A DNA stretch of 64,000 bases from Puffinus mauretanicus. Its lineage: Eukaryota; Chordata; Aves; Procellariiformes; Procellariidae. Of this stretch, positions 49,301 through 61,699 are shown piece after piece; the first letter of the stretch is position 1, and every line of letters begins with the position of its first letter. The notes under the pieces were generated by a model. That model saw nothing but the letters and a program-made list of their open reading frames with translations, searched no databases and was not told the origin of the DNA. The stretch lies in contig JAJKFH010003173.1 in assembly GCA_023333565.1 (NCBI GenBank), positions 744,001-808,000 on the forward strand, given 5' to 3'. The position numbers were made by a program, and so were the translations under genes.

Positions 49301-52300
49301 TGCTTGTTAATGTCACCATCACTTTGACAGGAGAAGGAATATAAATGAAGGGCAGACGGTCTTTCCAGAATTCAGAATCGGACTTGTGGGTGCAGGCTTT
49401 GTGTGCGTGGCGGTAGCTGTCAGTCCGAGGGCAGGAGGCGGTGGGACGGTGCTGGCGGAGGGCAGCAGGGGCAAGACAGAGGGATGCTGAGGTGGTGGTG
49501 GTCTCTTCTAGTGCTTCCTCATCAAAACATTGCATCTGATTTGAGTTGTGAAAGGGAGATGGAACCCTATTTTTTCAGCTTCATCTATAATTTTAGAAAG
49601 AAGAGAAAGGTAGAGCCAATGCCTGCCAAGAGCAGCTTGCGCTCCAAGAAGCACCCACTTGGCTTTTCCTAAGGAAAAGGTTAACTTTTATTTTATTATC
49701 ACTTGTGTTAGAGGCAGACTCAAAGATTTCTGTGGAGATCAAAACCTTGTCATGGTAATGGCTCTGGAAACACCTGGGGACTGTCATTTCCTCAAGGAAG
49801 AGCCTGCAGTCAATGAGCCCACTGAAAGTTAAGGAGATGCTTTTCTTCATCGGTGTTTTCCCTAGAAAGGAGTAAGACTTGTCACCAGAGTCTGGAAACC
49901 CTGTACTAAATTACTAAATTTTGACATAAGTGAAGCTTTTGAACACGACAAGTTTAAAACATTCAGCATCTCTCTGGCTAGGATTTTCAGAGTCCTGTTA
50001 GAAATATTGTTGTTCTTGTGGATAACGGCAAACCTGCCACGAAGATGCATGTGGCTTGAGCAGAGCACTGAGAGGCAGGACTGCGAAGGGCTGTAGGCAC
50101 TCCAAAGAGGTGAAAGCAGTGGCTCTCTAGAAGAGCCACCGCAGCACTGTGCGAGGCAGCCGCTCTGCCCCGTAGAGCCCGGCTCTGCTGCCTGGTCGAT
50201 CAGTAAATTGCTTTGGTTTTAGTGCAGGGTTTGTAGAATTGGCATCGAGGAGTGAAAGTTGACACTGTGTGCAGGGCAGTGATAAATTCCTTGTGCAGGG
50301 AAGGCAGGAGGATGGTGGCTGTGTTGATGGTTTGCTTGTTTTTTTTTTTTCTTTGTATGTTTTCATTATAGACTAAAGAGCAAGCATGCGTGTTACGGGA
50401 ACAAGAAAGCACAAGATGGGAGAGGCATCAGAAATAAACCCGTTGGTGTCACCTGCAGGCTGTGCCAGCAGAGAAACCCAGCCTTGGGGTTGCAGCCTGT
50501 TCCTTCCTCTCTTCTCATCTAGGCCAGCCTGTGCAGGATTAGTGCACAGCTGTCTGCATCTGGCTGGGTACACTTGGTTTTCAATGATGCATTACCTCAG
50601 GCAAGGTCTGAAGTCCCGTTTTCCTAATTCCCCTCAGATCCCAGAGGGACATTCAAAGAGTTAATCGCGATGTTTGGATGCAGAACTCAGCTCATCTCGG
50701 TGGATGAAGGAATCCCAGTCCTGGCACAGCGCTCGCTGCCATATGCAGCCGCACCAGTGATATTTTCCTTCATCATTTTTCTTCTCTGCATGTTTATTTG
50801 AGGTATTCCTGTTCCAAGCTCACGTTCTGTCCAACACACTACCCAGGCTGTAGCAGCAGTAGTTGCCTCTGCTAAATGAATGTTTGCTAATAATGCCTTT
50901 CCGTCTGGATGCTCATCATATCTGCTAAACGTATTTGTCATTTCTTCCATCCCATTTCCATTATACTATAAATAACAGACCGATTGGAACCCACACTGTC
51001 CTGCAAATTGGCAGTTGCTATTTTGACCACACTGCCTTTTACTGAAATATAATAAAGTATGCTCTTTTAAGATCCTACCTTGAAATGGGTAAAGCCCAAA
51101 TGACATATCAAGCCCATGTCAATGGCAGTGAAATTTAAGTGCCTCACATCTTAGCCATGGGTCTGGTCTATCAAGCTGCAGTGAGGGGAGGAAGAGATGA
51201 AACAAAGCGAAAGCATGCTGCTTTTATCAATTGCTTGTATCCTGGTACTTCAGGTCAAAGTCTTCCTAAGAAAATCTATCACTTTCATGCCAGATGCAAT
51301 CGCCTATTTCTTTCCATGGCTGGATGCACAAACTTCAAAAGTCAAAACTTGCTGTACTCTCAGGTCTTTTGACGGATGCAAGGTACCGTTTTGATTACTT
51401 CTGCATAGCTGAGCAGGGCACAAATCCTGAGTACAGAGAGGAGAGTGGCTTGAGTAAACATAGCCTTAGTGCTTGTGAGCTAATCCTATTTTTAGCACTT
51501 ATGCTCTTTCCCATTCTAAGTATATGGAACATCGCAAATACTGTGATATGGAAAATACTGTAATTAGTGCGTTTTTCTATATACCTGATTCCCAGAGCGT
51601 GTCTGTTCTTGGGAGGTGTATAGCCCTGCGGGAAAGGCATAGTTGGGGCATTAAAGGTTATTTTATTATCAGAGCTCCATTTCTTCACTCTTGTGACCAC
51701 TGCTTGCAGATCACTTGCTTTACAAAGTCTTAGGGTCAGAACTGCAACCTTGCCTCCTAGTTTGTATTGTTCCTGTGGACGCTACAGGTCACTTGCAATA
51801 CAAGGAAGGGTGGACAGGGCATGAGGAAGAGCGTTATACCTCCGCATTGCAATGAAGCAAGGAGGAAACTGGGCTATGAAACTCTTCTGGGTCTGAGAGC
51901 TCCACTGGATATTGATCTCTACAGGGAATGGGAAATAATGTTTCAGGTAGTTTTAACATATTATCTGAACTACAACTCTGAAAAGTACTGATCTGAGAGC
52001 CCACATCCTTGTTACACCTACTGACTACACCCAGCTGGAAATGTATCTCAAACCCTGCACAGCTGACAGATTTGTCATAAAATCTAGTCTGTTCTGTCTA
52101 GGTTGATAAGGATGCCACTGTATGGATCACTCAAGGAGAGGTGTCTCAAAGAGACAGAGAAAAGCTCATATTTGTGTTCACCGAGGTGTTGCTGACACAA
52201 TTTAGCATGCAGTATCCAGCTCATTTAGAATTCAGTGCCGACTTCATCCGCATCATAAAGTGAATCCTGTTTTACAATTCCCTTGAACATTCTCTAAATG

Positions 52301-55300
52301 ATGGCATCTGAAAACAAGCAGCACAGTTTATATGCTGGAATTGTGCTTCTGAAATTAATTCTTAACAGTATAATCTAGGATATCAGTCAGACACATACGA
52401 ATAGAAGGCTTGCAGTGATTGGGAACTGGAAATGAATCTTTTTAGTGTGAGGTTGCTGCTGGCTTGAGCCAAGACCCAGGTGTCTGTGCAGCTCATCCCT
52501 GACCTACCTCATTTCTGAACTCCCAAGACTATAGGATACAGGACGGATATAAACACATGCAAACATTATAAATAAAATGGAAGGAAAGTTTGGCCCTGGA
52601 AAAAAAAAATCACATTAATTGAGTCAGGGTTTGGGGATGTGTGTGTGTTTTCCCAGGGAATATCTATTTGTTAAAAATCAAAGCTTTTCTTAGGAGCAAA
52701 TCGGTTTAATGAAACCTAGGTCTAGACTAGAATTCCTGGTTTAAAAAAAAAAAAAGAAAAGAAAACAAAACAAACGCCATAAATAATTACATATTGTTGG
52801 GAACAGGAATTCAAAGCAGGTTCTTCTATAGCTCAGAGAATCTCTGTTTGTTGGGTAATAGAAACTTTATCTGCGTTTTTATTTATTATTTTATTTTTCC
52901 CTCCATGGTGGACTTTGTAACATTTCAGACCACTCTGATGCAGAATGGGGAAACTGGTATGTTATTTCCAAAATGTTTACAGCACAGGAAAACATGTTCT
53001 GCTCAGCTCTTCCCAGGAGAGTTGTATCATGGATCACCTTGTGGACACATGCTTAATCTTACTGTTTCTTAGGGTTTTTTCTTACCAATCTTTTGATTCT
53101 CTTATTGGGGATTTAAATTGCCCTGGCTGTGTGAAAGTCTGATTTCAGCTTGGGTGCCTGACTTGCTCTTGTAGTACTAATCTATGCCTAATTATCTTGT
53201 ATCTAATGCTGCCATTTCCTTGGCATGTGATCTTGGCCTAAAAAGCAGATGTATGCATGCACGTGGAGATTTACTACATGTCCCATTTGTAAGTCAATTT
53301 AGAACTTCCTATATTTTAATAATTCAGAGACAAACAGAATTTCAGTATGACACAATCTCAGTCGGAAGAACACCAGCAGTTGGCCAATGATTGCTCATCT
53401 GTGTTTCAATAAATGATAGATAACTGCAAGTTAATGTTAGGCCTCTGAAACAGGTGTTTACGAGAGCTGTAAGTACATATCTCCTCTAATGCATTCTTTA
53501 TAAATTATTTGCTGGGACTTTCAGCTCTGCTATGCAGCAGCTGAGGAGGGATGTGAAAAGCAGTATTTATACGGAGATAAAGTGAAACACTTTCATGGTA
53601 ATAGTTTGTTTTAAAATTAGTTTTACATCTCATCTATTATGAAATGTGAAGGTACACTTCTAGCTACCTATGAGATCCAGGCAGGCAGGCGGGAGCAACA
53701 ACAAAGACCTGCTTTCCATAATTTTCAGTCAGTGTGCGAGTTTCTTATGTTCTGCTTTCAAGACTGCCAGTATGCCAGATCCCTGACAGAGCAGCTGCGG
53801 CTGCACAGCCCAGCACATCGACGCAGCGCTTCCCAAAGGTAGACCGGAGTTGTTTGGGGAGACTTTTCCCTCTGCTTACTATGCTAAAATTGCATCAAAT
53901 ATTTACAGGTGCTCTACTGGTAGGAATCCCAGCAAGTTGAGGAAAACGCAGAATAATTGGGTCTTTGTAGCAAGAGTCCTTCTCCTATAAATGCCACCTG
54001 ATCATAATGTTTGAATGAAAGTGGAGACACAATTAAAATATCAGGAGTTAAGTGAAATTGTACTGTAGTAAAAGCGTGAATTTGTTTGTGACTAATATAT
54101 TATACTGATCATCTTGCTTATTTTTTTCTTATTTATTTGTTCATGTAATGGACAACTATGAAGTAGATTGCCATAGTCTTAGGCAGTATAAGGAACAGGA
54201 TGTCCTCTTGAGATTTTTCCATCCTTTCTAAGCAGCAAACAACAGATAGCTTTGGAAGCTCTTTCTGTGCCATCTTCAGTGAGGCTCTTTCCACAATTTG
54301 GGGAAATACACTACAAATATCTGTCTCTTGGAGATAGTGGCTAGTGGTATAAAAAGGTCTGATGTCTGACCAGCAAAGGTGTACAAAAAATCCTCAGCAA
54401 GTCTTTTTCAGCTTGTAGAGGATGGATGCACTGAATTAACATAAAGCAGAGCCTTACTGCTATAGCTGCATTAAGCAAGAGCACTTCTGCACAATAATGT
54501 TTTTGATTTCTCTAAAGTCCCTTTCTCCTGGCATAACGAGAACTGAGAACTGACATCCCAGGCAGCTCTGCCTTCGGTCGCTTTTCGTGTCCCTGCAAAA
54601 CAGACCAAGTCCTATAACCTGGTGTGCGTGGTCCGGGCCCATGAAGCCACACTGGCAAAACAACCTGCTCTAAACAGAGGCCAGTAAACCTTCTCGTGGC
54701 CCCGCGCCTCTCCAGGAGTCTGTCTCATTGCTGGCTCTGGATCTTTCTCAGATGCTGTCTAGTCCTTTGTGCAAGACGCTCCCTTTGATCAGGCAGGGGA
54801 GGAGCCCGTGGGAGCTGATCCCCACTGAGCAGCGCTGCATTGCTCAGATCAGCTCACAGCCCCGTGATGTTTCAAAGAGAAAATGATGTGATTTAGTCTT
54901 CTGTGACCAATGGATTACATGCAATTATTCCAAAATTATATCTCTATTTTAATCTACTTTGAAAACAAATGGAACTCAAAAAAAAAAAAAAAAACAACAG
55001 AGGAGGCAGCCCGTTGAATAGTTCTGAAGCGAGAAAAGTGTCACTTGTTAATGCAACTTATTCCTGATTATATGTTTGTTCTGTTCTGAGGAACTTGGGC
55101 AGATTGTGGTGAAAAAACAGGAGACTTGGAGTTAATTCTTTTAAAATCTTAGCACTTAAAGTATACCTTGATAAATAATAAATTATGTAATTAGTTTTTA
55201 TATCACAGATAATTTTGATATAAGCACGAAAATACTCTTAACAGCTGAAAATTCTGGGGGAAAAAAAATCATTATTCTTTGTATTTGGTGCTAGCAATAA

Positions 55301-55700
55301 ATGCTGCCATGATGGGCAACTCAGACTGCTAGGTCTTTGTTATATCACTGTGCCACACCAGCACAATGACTTCAGTGAATAATCGGAGTATTACTGAGAT
55401 AAATATTTAGTACTGGTAATAAAAGTAAAAAAACCACCAAGAGAACTCGGTAATTGTATTTCACCTTCTTGGGTCATTCAAAGGAATACAAAGTGTGCAG
55501 TACATGGATATAAAATGCACCTTGAAGGTCTTAACTTTGGGCTCCCTAATAACTTTTCTTCCATTGGGAAAGACAGCTTTCTCTCCAAGGCAATTTAGAA
55601 AAGAAACCTAACTTTGTATTTACAGTAGCACATAAGGGACCAATCTAAGACTCTTTTGTCAAGCATTGGAAAAAAGCTATCACTACCGAATGATTTACAA
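49301..55700. other. Gene-free stretch, no recognisable gene
   Basis: A G-rich segment at 49385-49500 contains several GGG runs, but the loops are longer than a canonical quadruplex allows. Homopolymers occur at 50339-50350 (T), 52743-52755 (A, followed by an A-rich aaagaaaagaaaacaaaac stretch) and 54978-54994 (A17). No retroposon body is recognisable upstream of the A-runs. Open frames are short and unremarkable. Confidence 0.55.
54978..54994 (+). repeat. A17 homopolymer
   Basis: This is the longest uninterrupted mononucleotide run in the window. It lacks a recognisable SINE, LINE or processed transcript body on its left side, so a retroposon tail is not supported. Confidence 0.9.
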
Positions 55701-55710
55701 ATAGAAAAGA

Positions 55711-55820
55711 TGGACAAAGCCTGGGAAGGAACCAGAGGCCCCGGGACTTGCCCAATGTCTCAGGTCTTCAGCAGCAGAGCTGGGAAGGGGACTCGCATCT
55801 ACTGTCTCGTAGCTGGGGAC
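55711..55820 (+). repeat. MIR/CORE-SINE-like relic
   Basis: The segment ccgggacttgcccaatgtct, caggtcttcagcagcagagc and tgggaaggggactcgcatct parallels the MIR 3' half in order (…GTGACTTGCCCAAGGTCACACAGCAAG…GGCAGAGCTGGGA…GAACCCAGATCTCCTGACTC…). It is plus-strand and diverged, but colinear over about 100 bases. Confidence 0.55.
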
Positions 55821-58800
55821 CCTTCCTGGGAGATGTAGGGCACGTGCTCTCAGAAATGTGAACAAAGCTGTTTGGCCTAGGAATGCACAGCAATGTTGCT
55901 GCTGGTTATTATTACTGTTTTTTTTTTTCCAGGAGGATGCAGATTCAGGTCCTTGTGCATTACCATTTTCCATGCCTTTGATATAACTCCAAGTCCTTCA
56001 TTTGATCTTGCTGTTTTCCTCTTTGTCATTTGCTACTCTGCTGCATTATCAGCAAAACCAGCTTACTTTTCATGAAGACTCAATACTTTTGTATGATTCG
56101 TTTGCAATTCACCTAAACCTTTGTTTGCCAAATACCCTATACTCTTAATCCAAGCATAAACTGAGCATCCGAAGGTGGTTTGTATGCAAAGTCTCTCTCT
56201 AATGCCAGCCAGCAGGACTGTCCTGAAGGGATGAGCCAGTTCAGCGATCAGCACACGGCTTTGATTCTTGTCTCTGTGCAGGGATTGCAAACGAGAAGAG
56301 AGCAGGCTGATTTTCATGCAAACTATGAATCTTACGTGATTAAGGACCAAAAAAAAAAAAGACATCACTCCACTTTTGTCCTCCCTCATCTGTGCAGACA
56401 AACTCCAAGCAGCATTGTCTTCACAGTTTCAAAGTATTTGAATACCTCTGTCTTCTCTCTAGATCCAAAACACTGGAACACTGAAATGCACTCACAGGAG
56501 AAGCCTGGTTTTGTTCTGCTCCTACCCCAATTTTGGAAAAAACCCAAATGCTTCAGCTACTTTTTGAAAAAACCTCCAGGTTTCTAGAAATAAAATCCAA
56601 GGGAGTATTCTCTGGTTTAAGGCTAGGAGAGAGTGTTACTGAAGTCACCCTTCTGATGATTGCTTACTGTTACGAGTGCTATTATCAGCACTGAACATTA
56701 AGGCTTTTGGATCTAATTCAACTTTTGTTTTTTTCTGAAATATTCTTTTGTTTCCCTGCTTACCCTTCCTGAGAACTTCAGATTTTTCTTCAGCTAAAAA
56801 CTTTCACTGCTATACTTTTTTCTGCAAGTTCTGTGACACCTTCTCTCCAGGCTATTGACATCTCTGTGGCTCATTGCAACAAATCCTGCTTGTCTGAACA
56901 TCACTTCCCATCTGGAGTGGCTGAATATTCACTTTAAAAAATGGATTTATCCTTTTTTTTTTTGCTGGTGCCTATCACTACAGTACCTGTTGCAGCTGAT
57001 TAATGAAATAAGTAGTAGTCCTGATGATATAAATTAAGATGATGAGCATCTAACAGCAGTCCAATGAACATCACAGGCCATTCTTAATTCTTAAACAGTC
57101 CTCATTTGTGCCTGTTGGGGTTATAGTTTGACTTCTAAGAGTGTTACAAGTAGAAGAAATGAAGGCAGAATTAATCCCTCTAGCATAAAAAAAAGTAAAT
57201 TGGTACATACTTGAAACACCTCATGTCTCATTTTTTAAACTAGTTATTCTAGATAACATGGTCAGAGCCTCTTTAGATAAGGATCCCGTAGGTAAACAAC
57301 CAGTATCCAATTTAATGATCAAAGTGCTTTAGTTAATTTGTTTCTCATATTCAATTTGCCAGTAGATACACACTCCCTCCTGCACTCATGTGGCTTAGAA
57401 GAAAGCAAACAGAGGGTGCAAAAACACGCAAGTGTCACAACAGGCACGGTTTGGGAAGAAATACAGTTAGGAGGAATTTCAAAGCACAAACAATGGGTCC
57501 TGCAACTTTTACCAAGGTAAAAGAACAAATCTTGCCAATGTTCATGTGTCACATTCTGTCACTCTCTAATGACTTCAAACCTTTTGTGAACAATAATGCG
57601 TCTTCCTCTATATATTTACATATATATACACTCATTCTTGAAAATAAAATCTGATTTCTTGGATATTGGAACTATCTATAACGGTAGATGCATGTGCTGT
57701 TTTTTTCTCTCCTTCCCTTTCATAGTCATAATGCATTTCATGATTTCTTTGCTTTACAGCATCCTTTAAAATGACACATTTTATCAATTCTCTGGGTAGT
57801 ATTGATGTTTTGCCCTTTTAAACATGTCATTTGATTTTCTGATGTTCCTCTCTTATTCTCCATCTGTTTTCTTGTAATGCTTTCATTTGGTGGCAATTTC
57901 TCATCAGGTCCCCAAAGGTTTATTCCAGGAGTTGCCTTGAGCTTATTTTTTTTTCCTGATGTTTTGAAATGTTTGACATGCGACCGAATTCTTCCAATGC
58001 GCAAATGGTGCAGGCGCTGGTCCTGTTCTCACTGCAATCTTATTTAAGTATTTCATCACACAGAGCACATTTTCTTGCTTTCAGGATCCCTGTGGATTCA
58101 ATCAGAGACCAATTTTTAAAAGCAAGTGAGGAGAAAAACCCACAGTGATATTTTAGATTGTGGACATTGTTTGTGTAGCTTGGGAGATGTTTAAAAAAGG
58201 GAATCCTAGGATATCGGATAACTGTAAGGAAGCCTGTGCTTTCCCCATTCCTCTTCTGGTTTTCCTGTTGTGGTGACTGTGTTTTTGCTGCCCTGGTGCC
58301 AGGCTGGTGTTTGCATCTCGGAGATGGAACGTCTGGGAAGTGAAAGTGCCGACCAGCTTTGGTCAGAAAATGAGTGCAGTTCTCCGAGTCGCGTGAGGAC
58401 CGCGTTGTACCGAGTCAGGCATAAACACAGCCCCGTGCCCATCACGTTAATGGCTTGGGTGAAGGTACACCTCACATACAACTGGGCCGTGCATTTCTGT
58501 AAACTGATAATGTTTATAAAACCCCAAATGCACCTCCCTGGCACCAAAAGCCTACCAGGTATAGAGGCTATCCACAATTGCTATGATACGCTTTCCTTAA
58601 TTACTCTGCATTAACACCAGGATGTGTAAAAGTATTTCATGGATTCACAGTACATAGTCTCTTTGCTGCTGCACTGCTCGGGGTAACGCTTTCCAAAAAA
58701 TGTTCTTCATGGTCAGATTTCAAATGATCTGACATGGATTTTCCTTTAAATTTTCAAGCAGATTTTTTTAAAATAATTGCAAATATTTTCAAAAGTGTTT

Positions 58801-61200
58801 AGAAATTATAGGGAAACACTGATACGAAGCAAAGGTTTGAAGGGGGATCCCGTGTTAGGAGGGTTCTGCACCGGTTGAGTTAGAGGGCTGGAGAGGTGCC
58901 ACGACTTCCTGATCTTTGAGATGAGCTATCTTAAGTTAGGCCCTGAACAGGGAATATCTAACACTGAAAATTTAGCTGCTTTAATTCTCCTATTTCAAAT
59001 GTGTCTAGACTCATGTTTGGTGAATTTAGGCAAAGGAGCTTATTTTTTTATTTTTTTAAATTTCCTTGTCTTCGTTGTGGCTGGCACAAGTTTCAGCCAA
59101 AGACCACAAACTTACTCTGTTGCAAAGGAAAAATTTTTCTGAAATTAGTGGAAAATGCCTCCATGTGTGAAAAATCAGCATTTGGGTTCATCATGCCCAT
59201 TATATAGCAGGGAGTATAATAGGTTTGAGCAGAGTTTTATTCTTGGACTTGTGAATGTAGCTTCCAACTGTTTGCTACTAAATAGCTCCTTTGGAAATAA
59301 ATTCGAAATTATGTTCAGAGTGTCTGAATATGAAAGCTGTGTGTGGATGAGATATTTTCCAGTATGGCTTAAACAGCCTAAGCTGATATTTTTCAGTAGT
59401 TTTTCTTGCAATGCAGGAAGATATTTAGATAAGTCCAATATATAACCTCCATATCATCTCAAATGGCCTTTCCAGGTCTATATCTATCAAGGATGACTTA
59501 AGGGACAAATGATGTTCAGCTGCATTAACATAGCAGATGGAGTATTATTCCAGCCTGGATGGCAGGAGAACATAAGAGTTTACCTCCAGACTCAGCAGAT
59601 GTCAATTTATATTAACGAGCAATGGCAACACACACTGTATTTTATTTTCCTTGTAACCTGTCTTCATTACAAAACATCTGCACACATTATATCTTATTCC
59701 AGATGTTTAAAATTAATGCTGTAGCAAACAGCTCACATCTTGCCTTTCACTGATAATTTTTTTGTCAGCATAAAAATTAGGTCTGATAAAAATGAAAAAC
59801 CTCATGATGGTTTTCACTGTATTTGGGAGAAAGTCTATTACACTATCAATTTCAGTACCACAGTGTGCTAAAAGGAGCAATAAGACAAGACGGCCTGTCA
59901 CGTATTTATGAGCTTATGAACCTTTTGCTGTCCTTTTTGTTATCCCTTCCCTTGGCAGTGCAGTGAGACTCTGAACCTTGAATTAATGCAAAAAGGATGA
60001 GGATCTACTTTCTAGTACATACGTCCTGGGTACTTGGCAGTTTGTAAATGTCACTATTGGAAACAGGGAAAAGAAGTTGTATAGTTGTAAGCCATCGAGT
60101 CTGTCATTGTCACAGGCTTCCTAGAAAATGTATTGAACAGTAATGAGTAGCAGATAAAGGACGTTAAGATTAAAGGAACTTATATTTTTCTTTATCTTCA
60201 CAACAATCTACAGAAGAATTTCCTAAGGGTGCAATGCTAAATCTTTCGTACACAATAAGCTGTAAATCCTAAAACTAGAGAGCTTCTGGTTGGCCTGAAA
60301 ATAGCCTTTCATGTAAATATGCAGGGCCTGAATAATGGCTGAAAAATTATTCAAAGAATAATTACAGCAATTGATCTTGATATGTTTTGTGGCATCTTTC
60401 ATTTTTCATTCTTCAAAGCTCTTTCTGTGGTATAGCGTCTGTCTTATTGAACCTGCTGAAAGCAAAGCAGCTTACTGGTCGTTATTAAAGATGAATAGTT
60501 CACCTAACTATGAAGGGCATCTCTGGAAGTGGGTGGACAAGCATGTGTAGTCACATGTATGTGTTTATACACACCCATGCATATATATGCATGTATATTT
60601 ATGTATATAATGTTCCTGTATGTATATAGGTATATAAGGTCCTATCTCAAATACCCTGAAACAGAACAAAACTACCCTTGGTAGATGGTATCCAGCTGCT
60701 CAGGTGATCTTCGTGTATGAATTTAGTTCTGGTCCAAATGGATTTGGCTTTTCTTGACCTAAGGGAGGAGATGCGTGCCTTCCCCCAGAGGCAGACTGGC
60801 AGAGCATTCTTGTGTAGGCCAGGAAAAGAAATATATCTTTGTTTAATTTAGTGTGACTTGATTGTTGACTCAATTGCAGGTCAGCACCATACCCAGAAAA
60901 GTCATATAAATCTTTTTCTCTGCCATGTGGGGGAGAAAACAGATAGATACTAGAGTATATTAATGTTCATTCTCCTTGGGAATCAATAGGGATCTATATT
61001 TTATAAATGGGTCTACTAAACACAAGAGAGAATTCATGAAGCAGAGATAGAAAGATGGAGAGAATGAAAAGCCAGCTAATTCCTTTCAAACAACTGATTA
61101 TTATCAGCATCCTTGAGACATATGTCCATTGAAGGCCCAATACAGCAGAAGGCAATGCTTCTGCATTTATTTTCACCAGGACTGATTGCATTAGCTATGC
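55821..61200. other. Gene-free stretch, no recognisable gene
   Basis: A very long pyrimidine tract ending in AG (55931-55932) looks like a strong splice acceptor, but the following frame stops after 17 codons and there is no good donor. Homopolymers lie near 56349 (A) and 56950 (T). A TA-rich run is at about 57608-57635. Frames at 56180-56587 and 58206-58614 are open on one or both strands but have no recognisable domains. Confidence 0.55.
60551..60645. repeat. Degenerate ATGT/TATA-rich microsatellite with 18-bp palindrome
   Basis: The run alternates tatgtg, tatac, tgcatata and tatgtata words. Within it, 60576-60593 (catgcatatatatgcatg) is a perfect 18-base palindrome of alternating purine-pyrimidine, a sequence able in principle to extrude a cruciform. 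A decayed simple repeat is the plain explanation. Confidence 0.75.
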
Positions 61201-61209
61201 AGAGACATC

Positions 61210-61352
61210 AGGCCTGATCTTGTTATTTCTGGAGTACCCTCAGCTCCAAATGACATTTATCACCTCTAGGTACAAAGCTTCTGTTTCTTATTCAGCACCT
61301 GTTAATAGCAATGGGAGTCTCCACTGACTTCAGTAAGAACTGGATCAGGTCT
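61210..61352. repeat. Foldback-like ancient repeat relic
   Basis: The ends are inverted: aggcctgatc at 61210-61219 and gatcaggtct at 61343-61352 match in 9 of 10 bases. The interior contains ggagtctccactgacttcag, echoing a palindromic repeat widespread in sauropsid genomes ('…caatgggagt…cactgacttcag…ggatcaggcc'). It is probably the relic of an old non-autonomous element. The family is recalled, not verified. Confidence 0.38.
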
Positions 61353-61389
61353 GTGATGTTAATAAGCAATTAAATGTAGTGTAAATAAA

Positions 61390-61690
61390 TACGCAGAAAA
61401 AGGGGCATGGGGTAGAAAAAAAAGTTTGAGAAGAGCAGGGGGAGGATGGTTTACAGGTAATTTTGATGGGAATGAGATTTAGTGGAATTTAGTGGGAATA
61501 GGATTCGGAAGGTACAGGTGAGTTTTAGGGCTGAAGTGAAGTTCACAGGGAAGAGAGGGGGAAAAAAAAGCACAGATTTATAGAAGAAAAAGAGGGATGA
61601 TGAAAAAGAAGCAGAAGAGTAAAAGGTGAAGGGGAGGGAAATGGTAAGTTGAAACAAAAATCAAATCGAGCAACAAATAAAGCTCAGAGA
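61390..61690 (+). repeat. Purine-rich strand tract
   Basis: Over about 300 bases the plus strand is strongly A/G-biased (gaagagcagggggagg, gggaagagagggggaaaaaa, agaagaaaaagagggatg, gaaggggagggaaatgg). Such asymmetry can favour triplex or non-B DNA and also generates a Phe/Ser-rich chance frame on the minus strand. It contains a CAG|GTGAGT donor-like string (GT at 61518) with no acceptor. Confidence 0.7.
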
Positions 61691-61699
61691 GAAGTGGAA

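Noticed and set aside
49385..49500. Possible G-quadruplex
   Set aside because: Several GGG runs exist, but the loops between them are 11-14 bases, beyond the usual 1-7, so a stable quadruplex is not supported.
55918..55985. Very strong-looking splice acceptor (long T tract then CCAG)
   Set aside because: The downstream frame stops after 17 codons and no acceptable donor follows. The T tract is more simply a homopolymer.
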